From: Corynebacterium xerosis NBRC 16721 = ATCC 373
GTDB lineage: Bacteria; Actinomycetota; Actinomycetes; Mycobacteriales; Mycobacteriaceae
Direction: 5' to 3'
DNA: 64,000 nt
NCBI RefSeq assembly: GCF_001552415.1
Contig: NZ_BCRD01000002.1
Span: 186,001 to 250,000, forward strand
Shown here: positions 47,790 to 56,200 of the stretch, piece by piece
Position numbering within the stretch: the stretch's first letter is position 1
How the letters are laid out: each line of letters starts with the position of its first letter
Notes under the pieces: model-generated
Told to the model about the DNA's origin: nothing
Databases searched by the model: none
The model's input: the letters and a program-made list of their open reading frames with translations, nothing else
Position numbers and translations under genes: made by a program

Positions 47790-48560
47790 ATGACTTCTGA
47801 TTTCACCCGCGCCGACGGCCGCGCCGGCGACGAGATGCGCAAGGTTTCCATCACCCGCGGTTTCACCGACAACCCCGCCGGATCGGTGCTGGTGTGCTTC
47901 GGCAACACCCGCGTGATGTGCACCGCCTCCGTCGAGCAGTCCGTGCCCCGCTTCAAGCGCGATTCCGGCGAGGGCTGGTTGACCGCCGAGTACTCGATGC
48001 TGCCGGCCGCCACCCACGACCGCATGCCCCGCGAGTCCATGCGCGGCAAGGTCAAGGGCCGCACCCACGAGATCTCCCGCCTGGTCGGCCGCGCCCTGCG
48101 CGCCGCCGTCGACCTGGGGCAGCTCGGCGAGAACACCATCAACATCGACTGCGACGTGCTGCAGGCCGACGGCGGCACCCGCACCGCCGCGATCACCGGC
48201 GCCTACGTCGCGCTGGCCGACGCCCTGACCTACCTCCACGCTGCGGGCGCCGTGCCGGGCGCGCCGCTGAAGTCCCCGGTCGCCGCGGTGTCCGTGGGCG
48301 TCATCGACGGCAAGGTCTGCCTGGACCTGCCGTACGAGGAGGACTCCCGAGCCGACGTCGACTTCAACGTCGTCATGACCGCCGAGGGCAAGTACGTGGA
48401 GATCCAGGGCACCGGCGAGGCCGCCACCTTCGGCCGCGATCAGCTCGACGCCATGCTCGACGTCGCGGGCAAGGGCCTGCGCGAGCTCATCGAGCTGCAG
48501 CAGGAGGTCCTGCGCGCGCCGTACCCGGGCGAGCTGCCCGACGGCCGCGTCCAGGCCTAG
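47790..48560 (+). CDS. rph: Ribonuclease PH
   Basis: 256-residue phosphorolytic 3'-5' exoribonuclease that trims tRNA 3' ends. [33 protein letters not shown] is the N-terminal signature. [25 protein letters not shown] is the catalytic core; [19 protein letters not shown] is the second signature. A -10 box TACCGT (47777-47782) lies 7 nt before the ATG. It is followed by rdgB as in most actinobacteria. Confidence 0.96.
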   Translation: MTSDFTRADGRAGDEMRKVSITRGFTDNPAGSVLVCFGNTRVMCTASVEQSVPRFKRDSGEGWLTAEYSMLPAATHDRMPRESMRGKVKGRTHEISRLVGRALRAAVDLGQLGENTINIDCDVLQADGGTRTAAITGAYVALADALTYLHAAGAVPGAPLKSPVAAVSVGVIDGKVCLDLPYEEDSRADVDFNVVMTAEGKYVEIQGTGEAATFGRDQLDAMLDVAGKGLRELIELQQEVLRAPYPGELPDGRVQA

Positions 48561-48566
48561 CAGCCG

Positions 48567-48599
48567 GGCCCGCCATGTTTCCGGCATGTTTCGCGGGCC
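48567..48599 (+). terminator. Weak hairpin after rph
   Basis: GGCCCGC (48567-48573) pairs with GCGGGCC (48593-48599); a short CACGTTTT follows. The long loop makes it a weak candidate. Confidence 0.4.
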
Positions 48600-48749
48600 T
48601 CACGTTTTGACGGCGATGTGCACCGCGCCGCCGTTGGTACGTGACGTGAAGCCCACATGGTGGAAAACTGGAGGGCGGACGACGCACCAATCGTCGCGTC
48701 GGCGGCGCACCACGCCGCCGGGCATCCGACCACGGGAAGGGGAAAGGCG

Positions 48750-49454
48750 ATGAAACTTCTGGTCGCCACCCGCAACAAGAAGAAGCTGGGCGAGCTCGCC
48801 CGGCTGCTCGAGGGAGCCGGCGTCGAGGGCGTCGAGCTGCTGTCCATCGACGACGTCGACGAGTACCCCGAGCGGCCGGAGGACGGGCGCACCTTCGAGG
48901 CCAACGCCCTGATCAAGGCCCACGACGGCGCCGATGCAACCGGCCTTCCCTGCCTGGCCGACGACTCCGGCCTGTCCGTCGACGAGCTCAACGGCATGCC
49001 CGGCGTGCTCTCCGCCCGCTGGTCCGGCGGCCACGGCGACGACGCCGCGAACAACGCCCTGCTGCTGGGCCAGCTGCGCGACATCCCGGACAACCGCCGT
49101 GGCGCGTCCTTCGTGTCCTCGGTCGTCCTCGTCGTCCCCGGCGCCGGCGAAGTCGGCGACGGCGTCGCCCCCGACTCCGGCGACGGCGACCTGGTCCTGT
49201 CGTTCCACGGAGAGTGGCGCGGTCACGTCCTCGACGAGGAACGCGGCGACGGCGGCTTCGGCTACGACCCGCTGTTCGTCCCCCGCGAGGAAGACTCCCG
49301 CGTCAAGGCCGGCCGCGACGTCGACGAACTCGGCGCCGACGCCCGCACCGCCGCGCAGCTGACGCCCGACGAAAAGGACGCCATCAGCCACCGCGGCCGC
49401 GCGCTGCGCCAGCTCGTCCCCGAGCTCGCCCGCCTGGCCCGGACGCTGGGCTGA
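48750..49454 (+). CDS. rdgB: dITP/XTP pyrophosphatase (Ham1 family)
   Basis: 234-residue house-cleaning nucleotide pyrophosphatase that removes non-canonical purine triphosphates. LLVATRNKKKLGELARLL is the N-terminal substrate loop. TFEANALIKAH and CLADDSGLSVDELNGMPGVLSARW hold the catalytic Asp, and GFGYDPLFVP and SHRGRALRQL finish the site. A roughly 15-residue Gly/Asp-rich loop (GAGEVGDGVAPDSGDGDL) is longer than usual. GGAAGGGGAAAGG precedes ATG 48750; the frame is open from 48657. Confidence 0.95.
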   Translation: MKLLVATRNKKKLGELARLLEGAGVEGVELLSIDDVDEYPERPEDGRTFEANALIKAHDGADATGLPCLADDSGLSVDELNGMPGVLSARWSGGHGDDAANNALLLGQLRDIPDNRRGASFVSSVVLVVPGAGEVGDGVAPDSGDGDLVLSFHGEWRGHVLDEERGDGGFGYDPLFVPREEDSRVKAGRDVDELGADARTAAQLTPDEKDAISHRGRALRQLVPELARLARTLG

Positions 49455-49477
49455 TCCCGCGCGGGTGCGCCACGCCC

Positions 49478-49511
49478 GCTGGGACCCACGCCCCGCTAGG
49501 ACCCACGCCCC
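49478..49511. repeat. 17-bp tandem duplication
   Basis: GCTGGGACCCACGCCCC and GCTAGGACCCACGCCCC in direct succession between the convergent rdgB and DUF3817 genes. Confidence 0.8.
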
Positions 49512-49526
49512 GCCACGCAAACGCCG

Positions 49527-49558
49527 CGCCCCGCATTCCACGATGGGAATGCGGGGCG
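49527..49558. terminator. Bidirectional terminator between rdgB and DUF3817 gene
   Basis: CGCCCCGCATTCC (49527-49539) pairs perfectly with GGAATGCGGGGCG (49546-49558). Confidence 0.85.
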
Positions 49559-49564
49559 TCGGGC

Positions 49565-49575
49565 CGTCGTCAAGC
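49565..49575 (+). repeat. Dispersed 11-bp motif beside the DUF3817 stop
   Basis: CGTCGTCAAGC, preceded by GGGC and followed by GAAAAT, 5 nt past the end of the reverse-strand DUF3817 gene. Confidence 0.6.
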
Positions 49576-49580
49576 GAAAA

Positions 49581-50006
49581 TCAGTCCAGCGCGAAAGCGG
49601 CCTTGACCTCCTCGCGGCGCTTGCGCTCCACGAAGAAGGACAGCAGCGGCACCACGCCGCCCAGCGCCGTGATGATCCACTTGCCCGGCGTCCACCGCGC
49701 CTTCGTGCCCAGGTTCACGATCGCGATGAGGAACGCCATGTACGCGAACCCGTGGATCTGCGCGATGAAGAAGAACCAGCCCGGGGCCTCCTGGCCCTCC
49801 GGCATGATCAGGTACTTGTAGATCATCTCCGCCACCAGCACCAGCAGCATCACGCCGGTGATGTACGCGGTGATGGAAAACGCGGTCAGCGCGGTCTTGA
49901 CGCGGCGCTGGCGATTCGGGTGGATGGCGCGGCCGTCGGTCGCCGGGGCGGTGTTCGGCTGGACCTGGTCGCTGCGCTGGTCGCGGGCCTGATTCGGGTC
50001 GGTCAC
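49581..50006 (-). CDS. DUF3817 family membrane protein
   Basis: 141-residue protein with three hydrophobic helices (ALTAFSITAYITGVMLLVLVAEMI, FIAQIHGFAYMAFLIAIVNL, WIITALGGVVPLLSFFVE) and the family motif IHGFAYMAF...L. It is the counterpart of M. tuberculosis Rv1342c; function unknown. GAGGAGAAGAA lies before GTG 50006, which overlaps the stop of the upstream gene (GTGA), so translation is coupled. Confidence 0.85.
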   Translation of the reverse strand: MTDPNQARDQRSDQVQPNTAPATDGRAIHPNRQRRVKTALTAFSITAYITGVMLLVLVAEMIYKYLIMPEGQEAPGWFFFIAQIHGFAYMAFLIAIVNLGTKARWTPGKWIITALGGVVPLLSFFVERKRREEVKAAFALD

Positions 50007-50440
50007 TTCTTCTCCTCGTCGACGGGTGCGTCGGTGATGGCGGTGTGGTCGTCTGCGGTCGTGGCCGCCGGCGCGGCGCCGGGGCGGGTCGGCAGGAAGT
50101 CCTCGGGGATCTCGGTCATGTCGCCGTCGCGGACGGTGACGCCGGCTTCCTCGTTGCCCTCGAACTTCTCGCGCTCGTACTGCATGTACTTGCGGTACGC
50201 CCAAATGAAGAAGATGCCGAAGGCCGGCCACTGCAGCGCGTAGCCGAGGTTCTGGAAGGAGCTGGTGGAGCTCCAGCGGCTGAGCTGCCAGTAGGCCAGC
50301 GCGAGCGTCGCGACGACCGCGGCGGCCAGGAAAATCAGCTGGATGATCCGCGTGCGCCGCTTGAACGGGCCGTTCGCCCGCCCGTGCGCCGCGGACTCCG
50401 CGTTCGGGTGCGACTGGGACTCTTGCCTGGTGGATGACAC
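50003..50440 (-). CDS. Small single-helix-pair membrane protein (Rv1343c-like)
   Basis: 145-residue protein with two hydrophobic segments (IIQLIFLAAAVVATLALAYWQL and LGYALQWPAFGIFFIWAYRKY) followed by a charged tail of about 55 residues. The W-Q-L-S-R-W sequence recalls transcription-coupled SURF1-like helices, but I assign no function. The start is decided by a -10 box TAGGCT (reverse strand, 50453-50448) exactly 7 nt before GTG 50440; GTG 50446 is too close. It forms an operon with the DUF3817 gene. Confidence 0.82.
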   Translation of the reverse strand: MSSTRQESQSHPNAESAAHGRANGPFKRRTRIIQLIFLAAAVVATLALAYWQLSRWSSTSSFQNLGYALQWPAFGIFFIWAYRKYMQYEREKFEGNEEAGVTVRDGDMTEIPEDFLPTRPGAAPAATTADDHTAITDAPVDEEKK

Positions 50441-50533
50441 GCCCACCAGCCTAACCGGTTACGATTGTCGGGGCCCGCACCACCCGCCGATATCCCCTCC
50501 GGGGTACCCGGCGCGACGGTGGCGGCGGGACCG

Positions 50534-50615
50534 GCGCCCGTGGCGGAACTGGCAGACGCGCAGGATTTAGGTTCCTGTGCCCGAGGGCGTGGGGGTTCAA
50601 GTCCCCCCGGGCGCA
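50534..50615 (+). tRNA. tRNA-Leu (anticodon TAG)
   Basis: 82-nt class II tRNA with a long variable arm. The acceptor stem GCGCCCG pairs with CGGGCGC, the anticodon stem CAGGA/TCCTG encloses TTTAGGT (anticodon UAG, reads CUN codons), and the T arm is GGGGGTTCAAGTCCCCC. Discriminator A; CCA is not encoded (the next bases are CCG). Confidence 0.97.
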
Positions 50616-50752
50616 CCGGATTTCAGGGGCCCGGGCCCGACTTCGCGGTCGGGTCCGGGACTTTCGCCGTGCGGCTTGTGGGGCGCAGTTGCTTCGCGGC
50701 CTTCGTGCGCTGCTGCGTTTGCGCTTGTGGCGTTTGTGCTTGCGGTGATTCT

Positions 50753-50763
50753 GCTTTGCGACG
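50753..50763 (-). repeat. Dispersed 11-bp motif upstream of the 93-aa gene
   Basis: GCTTTGCGACG ends 2 nt before the TATGGT -10 box of the next gene. Confidence 0.6.
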
Positions 50764-50779
50764 GCTATGGTGCCGTGAC

Positions 50780-51061
50780 ATGAGCATCTCCATGCACATC
50801 GACGAATACATGGCGCGGCGCGGGATCACGCCCGACGACACGGTCGTCGTCGACGACCCCTGCGCCGTTTTCGACGGCGCCGTGGAGAAGGCCGACGGCC
50901 TCGAGGACGAAATCGCCCGCCGCGCCGGACTCGTCGGCGATGCCGGTGGGGTGGACGCCGGGCTGGCCGTCACCGCCGAGGAGGCCGACCGCGACCGCCG
51001 GGGCGATACCGAGGCACGGCTGGCCCGCGCCGCCAGCACGGTGCGGGATCTGCTCGGCTGA
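50780..51061 (+). CDS. Small acidic hypothetical protein (93 aa)
   Basis: I do not recognise a family. The 93 residues begin MSISMHIDEYMARRGI and are rich in Asp, Glu, Ala and Arg, with two predicted helices and no cysteine pair or membrane segment. ATG 50780 lies 8 nt after a TATGGT -10 box (50766-50771), and the frame ends in a helical STVRDLLG. These points support a real leaderless gene. A longer frame from 50465 would run through the tRNA-Leu gene and is rejected. Confidence 0.6.
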   Translation: MSISMHIDEYMARRGITPDDTVVVDDPCAVFDGAVEKADGLEDEIARRAGLVGDAGGVDAGLAVTAEEADRDRRGDTEARLARAASTVRDLLG

Positions 51062-51121
51062 TTCGCGCGCGCCGAATTGCGTGCGGCAGGGAACTGGGCC
51101 GCGGTGCCCGCCTGCACGCTG

Positions 51122-51201
51122 GATCGGGTGCGCGGCGACGGACCTGCGCGGCGAGCCGCCCGCGCGTCGAATCAGGTGCGCGGCGACGGACCTGCTCGGC
51201 G
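51122..51201. repeat. Direct repeat of about 32 bp at 48-bp spacing
   Basis: GGTGCGCGGCGACGGACCTG is present at 51127 and again at 51175, with similar flanks (GATCG before the first, AATCA before the second; CGGCG after both). Confidence 0.75.
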
Positions 51202-51217
51202 GTCGCGGTGCGGTGGG

Positions 51218-51228
51218 CGTCGTCAAGC
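51218..51228 (+). repeat. Dispersed 11-bp motif, left end of the DUF559 cassette
   Basis: CGTCGTCAAGC, 4 nt before the left arm of the 85-bp element. Confidence 0.65.
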
Positions 51229-51232
51229 AACC

Positions 51233-51317
51233 GTTCGTGCCAAGGAGACGCCACGTTTATCGGACACCTGGGCAAACGCGGATGGCGACGGGCGTTGGGA
51301 TCTCCTTGGCATGAAAC
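51233..51317 (+). repeat. 85-bp palindromic element, copy 1
   Basis: GTTCGTGCCAAGGAGA (51233-51248) and TCTCCTTGGCATGAAAC (51301-51317) are inverted ends of an 85-bp unit. The first 40 nt after the left arm are nearly identical to copy 2 (52527-52613), including CGCCACGTTTATCGG and CACCTGGGCAAAC. Confidence 0.85.
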
Positions 51318-51398
51318 CTTGGCAGGGAAAGCTGCCGGCCGGCATTCGCCCCGTCTCCACGGCATGCGGGGCCGCTACTCGCGTGCGAGAGTGTCGGC

Positions 51399-52505
51399 AT
51401 GGGGATCGAATCGGGGGGTTCGCGCCGCATCGGCGCGCGAAACGGCATGTCCGGCGGTGGCCGCGGTCGTGGAACCGGCAGTGCGACCAATGCGGTACCG
51501 GCTCAGCGTGCGACCGCCGGGGTGCGGAGAAAGCCGACGGCGCTGCGCGACGGCGGCATGCGCGACGGGACGTCCATGGCCGAGATCGGGCAACTGCGCC
51601 GGCGGAGCGAACTCCTCGACGATGGCCTCACCCGGCACGAAATCAGCCGAGCCGAAACCGAGGGGTGGTTGGTGCGGGAGGGGCGCTCGACGTATCGCTT
51701 CGCGGTCGCGGGGCAGAGGCTGCGGATGGAGCTGGTGCATCTGCGGGCGCCCGATGCCGTGTTCTCGCACCGCATCGCCGCATTCGAGCACGGGCTGCTG
51801 CGCAACCCGCCGGCTCGTCTGGACGTGATCGTGCCCCGGGGTCGAGGGAGCGTGGCCGGCGCCCACGTGTGGCGGCGGGATCAGGTGCAGTCGATGCGGT
51901 GCCGGGGTATGCCGGTGACGTCCGTCGCGGAGACGCTCGCGGACATGCTGGGCGAGTGGGGCGAAGAAGTCACGGCGCGGATCGTCGACGACAGGTTTCC
52001 GACTCCGGAATCGCGGGCGGGGCTGTTCGCCGATCTTGAGGTGCTGCCCGCGCATAAACGAACGAGGCTCGGGCCGATCCTGCGGTGGGCGCCGGTCGAC
52101 CGCAGGTCCAAGGCGGAGGGCAGGATCGCGCGGGCGTTGCAGTTGCGCGGCTACGACATCACTCTGAACGTGCGGATCGGTCCATATATATGGGACATCG
52201 TGCACGAGGGGGCACGGTTGGTCATCGAGTACGACTCGCGTCGGCATCACGACGACTCGCAGGCGTTCCGCATCGATCGCGCTCGGCAGAACAACCTCAT
52301 TCGCCGCGATTACCGGATTCTTCGTTACGTCGACGATGACGTGGAGCTGCGCTTCGACAGGTTCATCGACGAGATCTGCTCGACCATCGATTGGTTGCTG
52401 GGGCAGCCGTTGCGCGAGGGGCCGTGGGATGCCGGGCATTGCGAGGATCTCTACGTCGATCGCCAGATCCACTGGGAGCAGCACAACCAAAAGGCGTGGC
52501 CGTAA
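51399..52505 (+). CDS. Orphan AbiEi-like / DUF559 nuclease-fold protein
   Basis: 368 residues by the longest frame. An Arg/Gly-rich N-terminus of about 55 residues may be untranslated; ATG 51558 or 51576 would give MAEIGQLRRRSELL. An AbiEi-antitoxin-like winged-helix part (LTRHEISRAETEGWLVREGRSTYRF) is followed by a middle region. The C-terminal DUF559/Vsr-like domain has WDIVHEGARLVIEYDSRRHH and FRIDRARQNNLIRRDYRILRY, containing the Asp...Glu-x-Asp and His residues of PD-(D/E)XK-type folds. Function unknown; possibly defence-related. The gene is bracketed by two 85-bp palindromic elements and is visibly more AT-rich in its second half than its neighbours. Confidence 0.75.
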   Translation: MGIESGGSRRIGARNGMSGGGRGRGTGSATNAVPAQRATAGVRRKPTALRDGGMRDGTSMAEIGQLRRRSELLDDGLTRHEISRAETEGWLVREGRSTYRFAVAGQRLRMELVHLRAPDAVFSHRIAAFEHGLLRNPPARLDVIVPRGRGSVAGAHVWRRDQVQSMRCRGMPVTSVAETLADMLGEWGEEVTARIVDDRFPTPESRAGLFADLEVLPAHKRTRLGPILRWAPVDRRSKAEGRIARALQLRGYDITLNVRIGPYIWDIVHEGARLVIEYDSRRHHDDSQAFRIDRARQNNLIRRDYRILRYVDDDVELRFDRFIDEICSTIDWLLGQPLREGPWDAGHCEDLYVDRQIHWEQHNQKAWP

Positions 52506-52526
52506 TGGTGAGAGTTTGCGGCAGGC

Positions 52527-52613
52527 GATTCGTGCCAAGGAGACGCCACGTTTATCGGCCACCTGGGCAAACACAGATATCGACGCGGCGACGGTATCTC
52601 CGTGGCACGAAAC
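52527..52613 (+). repeat. 85-bp palindromic element, copy 2
   Basis: GATTCGTGCCAAGGAGA (52527-52543) and TCTCCGTGGCACGAAAC (52597-52613) are inverted ends; the interior matches copy 1 in its first 40 nt. It begins 21 nt after the DUF559 gene stop. Confidence 0.85.
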
Positions 52614-52624
52614 GGTGCGCGATT

Positions 52625-52635
52625 GCTTGACGACG
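52625..52635 (-). repeat. Dispersed 11-bp motif, right end of the DUF559 cassette
   Basis: GCTTGACGACG, in inverted orientation to the motif at 51218-51228. Confidence 0.65.
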
Positions 52636-52671
52636 GTCCGACGCGGGCGGGAAGGGGTGTGCGAGGGAGGG

Positions 52672-52734
52672 GCTTGCGGGCGTGAAGAGGTGCGGACTAA
52701 GGGCTGGCGGGCATTAAGAGGTGCGGGGCTAAGG
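52672..52734. repeat. Imperfect 31-bp tandem repeat
   Basis: Two units (52672-52702 and 52703-52734) share GCGGGC and AAGAGGTGCGG and end in CTAAGG. Confidence 0.7.
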
Positions 52735-52952
52735 ACCGTCGGGCGTGCAGGAGGCGGTTCGGCGGATGGCTGGGGGGGGGGCGACGGACGAGCGAGGGAG
52801 GGACTGGCGGGGTGTGATTGGCAAGACGCAGAACCGTTATGGGGCCGTTATGAGAGCGCTACGGGGTCGTGATTTTGCGAAGAATTAGCGGCCGTTTGAG
52901 GGGCGTGGGGCCGGGTTCGGGTGCTCCAGGGGGCGTTTTCGGGGCGCTGGGC

Positions 52953-52970
52953 GCGTGACCTTCGTCACGC
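52953..52970. promoter_or_regulatory. CRP/GlxR-like dyad upstream of fas
   Basis: GCGTGAC-CTTC-GTCACGC. The GTGA-N6-TCAC core matches the arrangement of the corynebacterial GlxR consensus TGTGANNTANNTCACA. It is about 320 nt before fas, so its target is uncertain. Confidence 0.45.
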
Positions 52971-53165
52971 CGTTCGCTTCATTTGCAATGTCTGCGCGAC
53001 TGGCGGAGGGGGCGCGGTCGCGGGGAGCGTGGCGGCGGGTGATGTTGATTCACTTGTCAAACATGCACGTCGTAACGTGAATCTTGGCATGGTTTACGCC
53101 GTTGTTCCGCAACTTTGCACGGGTTCGCCACAGGTTCAGGGAGGACTGTAAAGCTGTGCGGTCAT

Positions 53166-53176
53166 CGTCGTAAAGC
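53166..53176 (+). repeat. Dispersed 11-bp motif upstream of fas
   Basis: CGTCGTAAAGC in the fas upstream region. Confidence 0.6.
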
Positions 53177-53292
53177 CATAAACATGAAGGAACCCTCACG
53201 AATCTTGTGGCATATTTGTCGGCTGAACCAACTTCGCGGGCATTCGCATGTGCATGCTCGCGGATCCCAAGTCTGAACAAGGAGCCCACCGC

Positions 53293-56200
53293 GTGACCCT
53301 CAACCAGAAGCCGGAGCACCGCACCGCCGCGGACGCGTTGTCCATCTTCCGCTCGCGCCCCACCGCCGACGATTCTTCGCGCCGGGTCGAGCCCACGCTA
53401 TCCCAGCGGCTCAACGAGGGCGAGAAGTTCGCCCTCAGCTTCTCCGGGCAGGGCTACCCCTGGCTCGAGACCCTCACCACCTGCGTCGCCGCCGGCGTCG
53501 ACGGCCGCGTCCGCGAGCTCGTCGCCCAGGCCGAGCAGCGCCTGGCGCCCGTCGCCGACCGCCTCGCGGGCCAGCGTCCCGACGGCTTCACCCCCTTCGA
53601 GTGGGCCGAGAAGGCCGGCGCCGCCCAGGCCGCCGCCTCCAACCCCGCCGCCGACGCCGACGCGCTCGACGGCGACAAGCAGGCCGAGAAGAAGGCCTCG
53701 GCGGCCTCCACCGCCGTCGCCGGCCTGCCCGACCTCGACGCTCCGGCCATTTCCGTGCCAGGCATCCTCGTCGCGCAGATCGCCGTGCTCGATCTGCTGG
53801 CCGCCCAGGGCGTCGACGCGTCCAAGGCCGTCGCCGCCATCGGCCACTCCCAGGGCGTCCTCGGCGTCGCCGCCGCCCAGCAGCCGGATCGCGCCGGCGA
53901 CGTCGTGGCGCTGGCCGAGATCATCGGCGTCGCCGTGGCCCGCCGCGGCCGCGTCACCGGCATGACCTCCCGCGAGGGCAACGGCGCCGGATCGGGCTCC
54001 GCCGCCGCCGGCTCCCAGTACCCCATGATGATCGTCTCCGGCGTCCGCCCCGAGCTGGTCACCCCGCACCTGGCCGGCGACGCCGTCGTGGGCCTGCGCA
54101 ACGGCCGCTCGATGTGCGTCGTCGTCGGCACCCCCGCCGACCTGCGCGCCACCGAGGAGAACCTCGGCCGCGCCGCCAAGAAGGACGCCGCCGAGCTGAC
54201 CGCGAAGCTGCGCGGCGGGGCCGCTTTCGCCCCGACCTGCTCGCCGCTGCCCGTCGGCGCCGGCTTCCACCACCCGGACATGGCCGCCGCCGTCGACGAG
54301 ACCCTGGAGCTGGCCGCCGCCGTCGGCATCGACGAGGCCTTCGCCCGCCCGATCGCCGAGCACGTGCTCACCGCCGCCATCGACTGGCCCGCCGACGTCG
54401 CCTCCGTCATCGACGCCGGCGCCGAGTGGATCCTGGAGATGGGCCCCGGCGAGGGCGTCGCCCCGCTGACCCGCGCGCTGACCGCCGGCACCGGCGTCGG
54501 CGTGGTCGCCGTGGCGCTGGACCAGGGCCAGGCCGAGCTGTTCGAGCCCGGCAGCGCCCCCGCCGCCCCGCAGACCTGGTCGGTCCACATGCCGCGCCTG
54601 GTCACCCGCGACGGCCGCGCCCGCGTCGAGACCAAGTTCACCGAGGCCACCGGCCGTTCGCCGATCCTGCTCGGCGGCATGACCCCGACCACCGTCGACC
54701 CGGCCATCGTCGCCGCGGCGGCCAACGCCGGCTTCTGGGCCGAGCTGGCCGGCGGCGGCCAGGTCACCCCGGAGATCTTCAACGACAACGTCTCCCGCCT
54801 GCACGAGCTCCTCGACGAAGGCGCCTCCGCGCAGTTCAACACCATGTTCCTGGACCCGTACCTGTGGGGCATGCACATCGGTTCGCGCCGCCTGGTGCAG
54901 CGCGCCGTGGCCGCGGGCCGCCCGATCGACGGCGTCACCGTCTCCGCGGGCATCCCCGAGGTCGACGAGGCCGTGTCGCTGGTGCGCGAGCTGCGCGCCG
55001 GCGGCATCCCGCACGTGTCCTTCAAGCCGGGCACCGTCAAGCAGATCAAGTCCGTCCTGGCCATCGCCGACGCCCTGGCCGCCGACGCCGAGCTGTCCGA
55101 CGTGCCGGTCATCATCCAGGTCGAGGGCGGCCGCGCCGGCGGCCACCACTCGTGGGAGGAGCTCGACGACCTCCTGACCGCCACCTACGCCGACATCCGC
55201 GCGCGCGACAACGCCGTGCTGGCCGTCGGCGGCGGCATCGGCCGCCCGGAGCAGGCCGCCGAGTACCTGCTGGGCCGCTGGTCCGAAAAGCACGGCTACC
55301 CGGCCATGCCGGTCGACGCCATCATCATCGGCACCGCCGCGATGGCCGCCAAGGAGTCCACCGCCTCCTCCGGCGTGAAGAAGATGCTGGTCGACACCAA
55401 GGGCACCGACGCCTGGGTGCGCGCCGGAGGCGCCGAGGAGGGCATGGCCTCCGGCCGCTCGCAGCTGGGCGCCGACATCCACGAGATCGACAACGCCGCC
55501 GCCCGCGCGGGCCGACTGCTCGACGAGGTCGCCAACGACGCCGACGCCGTGGCCGCCCGCCGCGACGAGATCATCGCCGCGATCAACGGCACGGCCAAGC
55601 CGTACTTCGGCGACGTCGCCGACATGACCTACCGCGAGGTGCTGGACCGCTACCTCGAGCTGGCCGCCCCGGAGGGCGAGTTCCTCGACCCGTCGTGGGC
55701 CGCCCGCTTCGACGTCATCGTCGACCGTTTCGAGGCCCGCCTGTCCGACGCCGATTCCGGCGAGTTCGATTCCATCCGCACCGGCGCCTCCAACGCCGAG
55801 GGCGCCGCGTCCGGCACCGCCACCGTCGCGCTGCTGGCCGAGGCCCACGACCTCGATTCGCGCCTGCACCCGGCCGACGCCGAGCACTTCCTCTCCGAGG
55901 CGTGCCGCACGCCGGGCAAGCCGGTCAACTTCGTGCCGGTCATCGACGCCGAGGTCCGCCGCTGGTGGCGCTCGGACTCGCTGTGGCAGGCCCACGACGA
56001 GCGTTACGACGCCGACGGCGTCTGCATCATCCCGGGCACCGCCGCGGTCGCGGGCATCACCGCCGCCGACGTGCCGGTCGCCGAGATCCTCGGCTCCTTC
56101 GAAGAGGCCGCCGCCGACGAGCTGGCCGCCTCCGCCCCGGCCGCCGACGAGCCGACCGCCCCGGTCGCGCGCGTCCTGGCCAACCCGATCATCCGTTGGG

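Larger units (their letters stand above)
51062..51398. other. Repeat-rich spacer before the DUF559 gene
   Basis: No gene is seen. It contains a 32-bp direct repeat (51122-51201), an 11-bp motif copy (51218-51228) and the first 85-bp palindromic element (51233-51317). Confidence 0.65.
52506..53292. other. 787-nt spacer between the DUF559 gene and fas
   Basis: No gene is supported. Contents: 85-bp element copy 2 (52527-52613), motif copy (52625-52635), a 31-bp tandem repeat (52672-52734) and a run of ten G (52772-52781). Toward fas it holds a CRP/GlxR-like dyad (52953-52970), the dyad CACGT-CGTA-ACGTG near 53067 and another motif copy (53166-53176). The last 300 nt become AT-richer, as expected of the fas promoter region. 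Confidence 0.7.

Noticed and set aside
50335..50616. Reverse frame beginning MRPGGLEPPRPRAQEPKS over tRNA-Leu
   Set aside because: Another antisense-tRNA artefact.
50765..51365. Reverse-strand frames encoding a repeated RSVAAHLIRRAGG-type peptide
   Set aside because: The repetition comes from the 32-bp DNA direct repeat; no ribosome binding site, no conserved fold, and it overlaps the forward leaderless gene.
51218..52635. The repeat-bracketed segment as a complete insertion sequence
   Set aside because: The enclosed protein has no transposase-like DDE, HUH or serine/tyrosine recombinase motif, and no target-site duplication could be confirmed at the outer ends.
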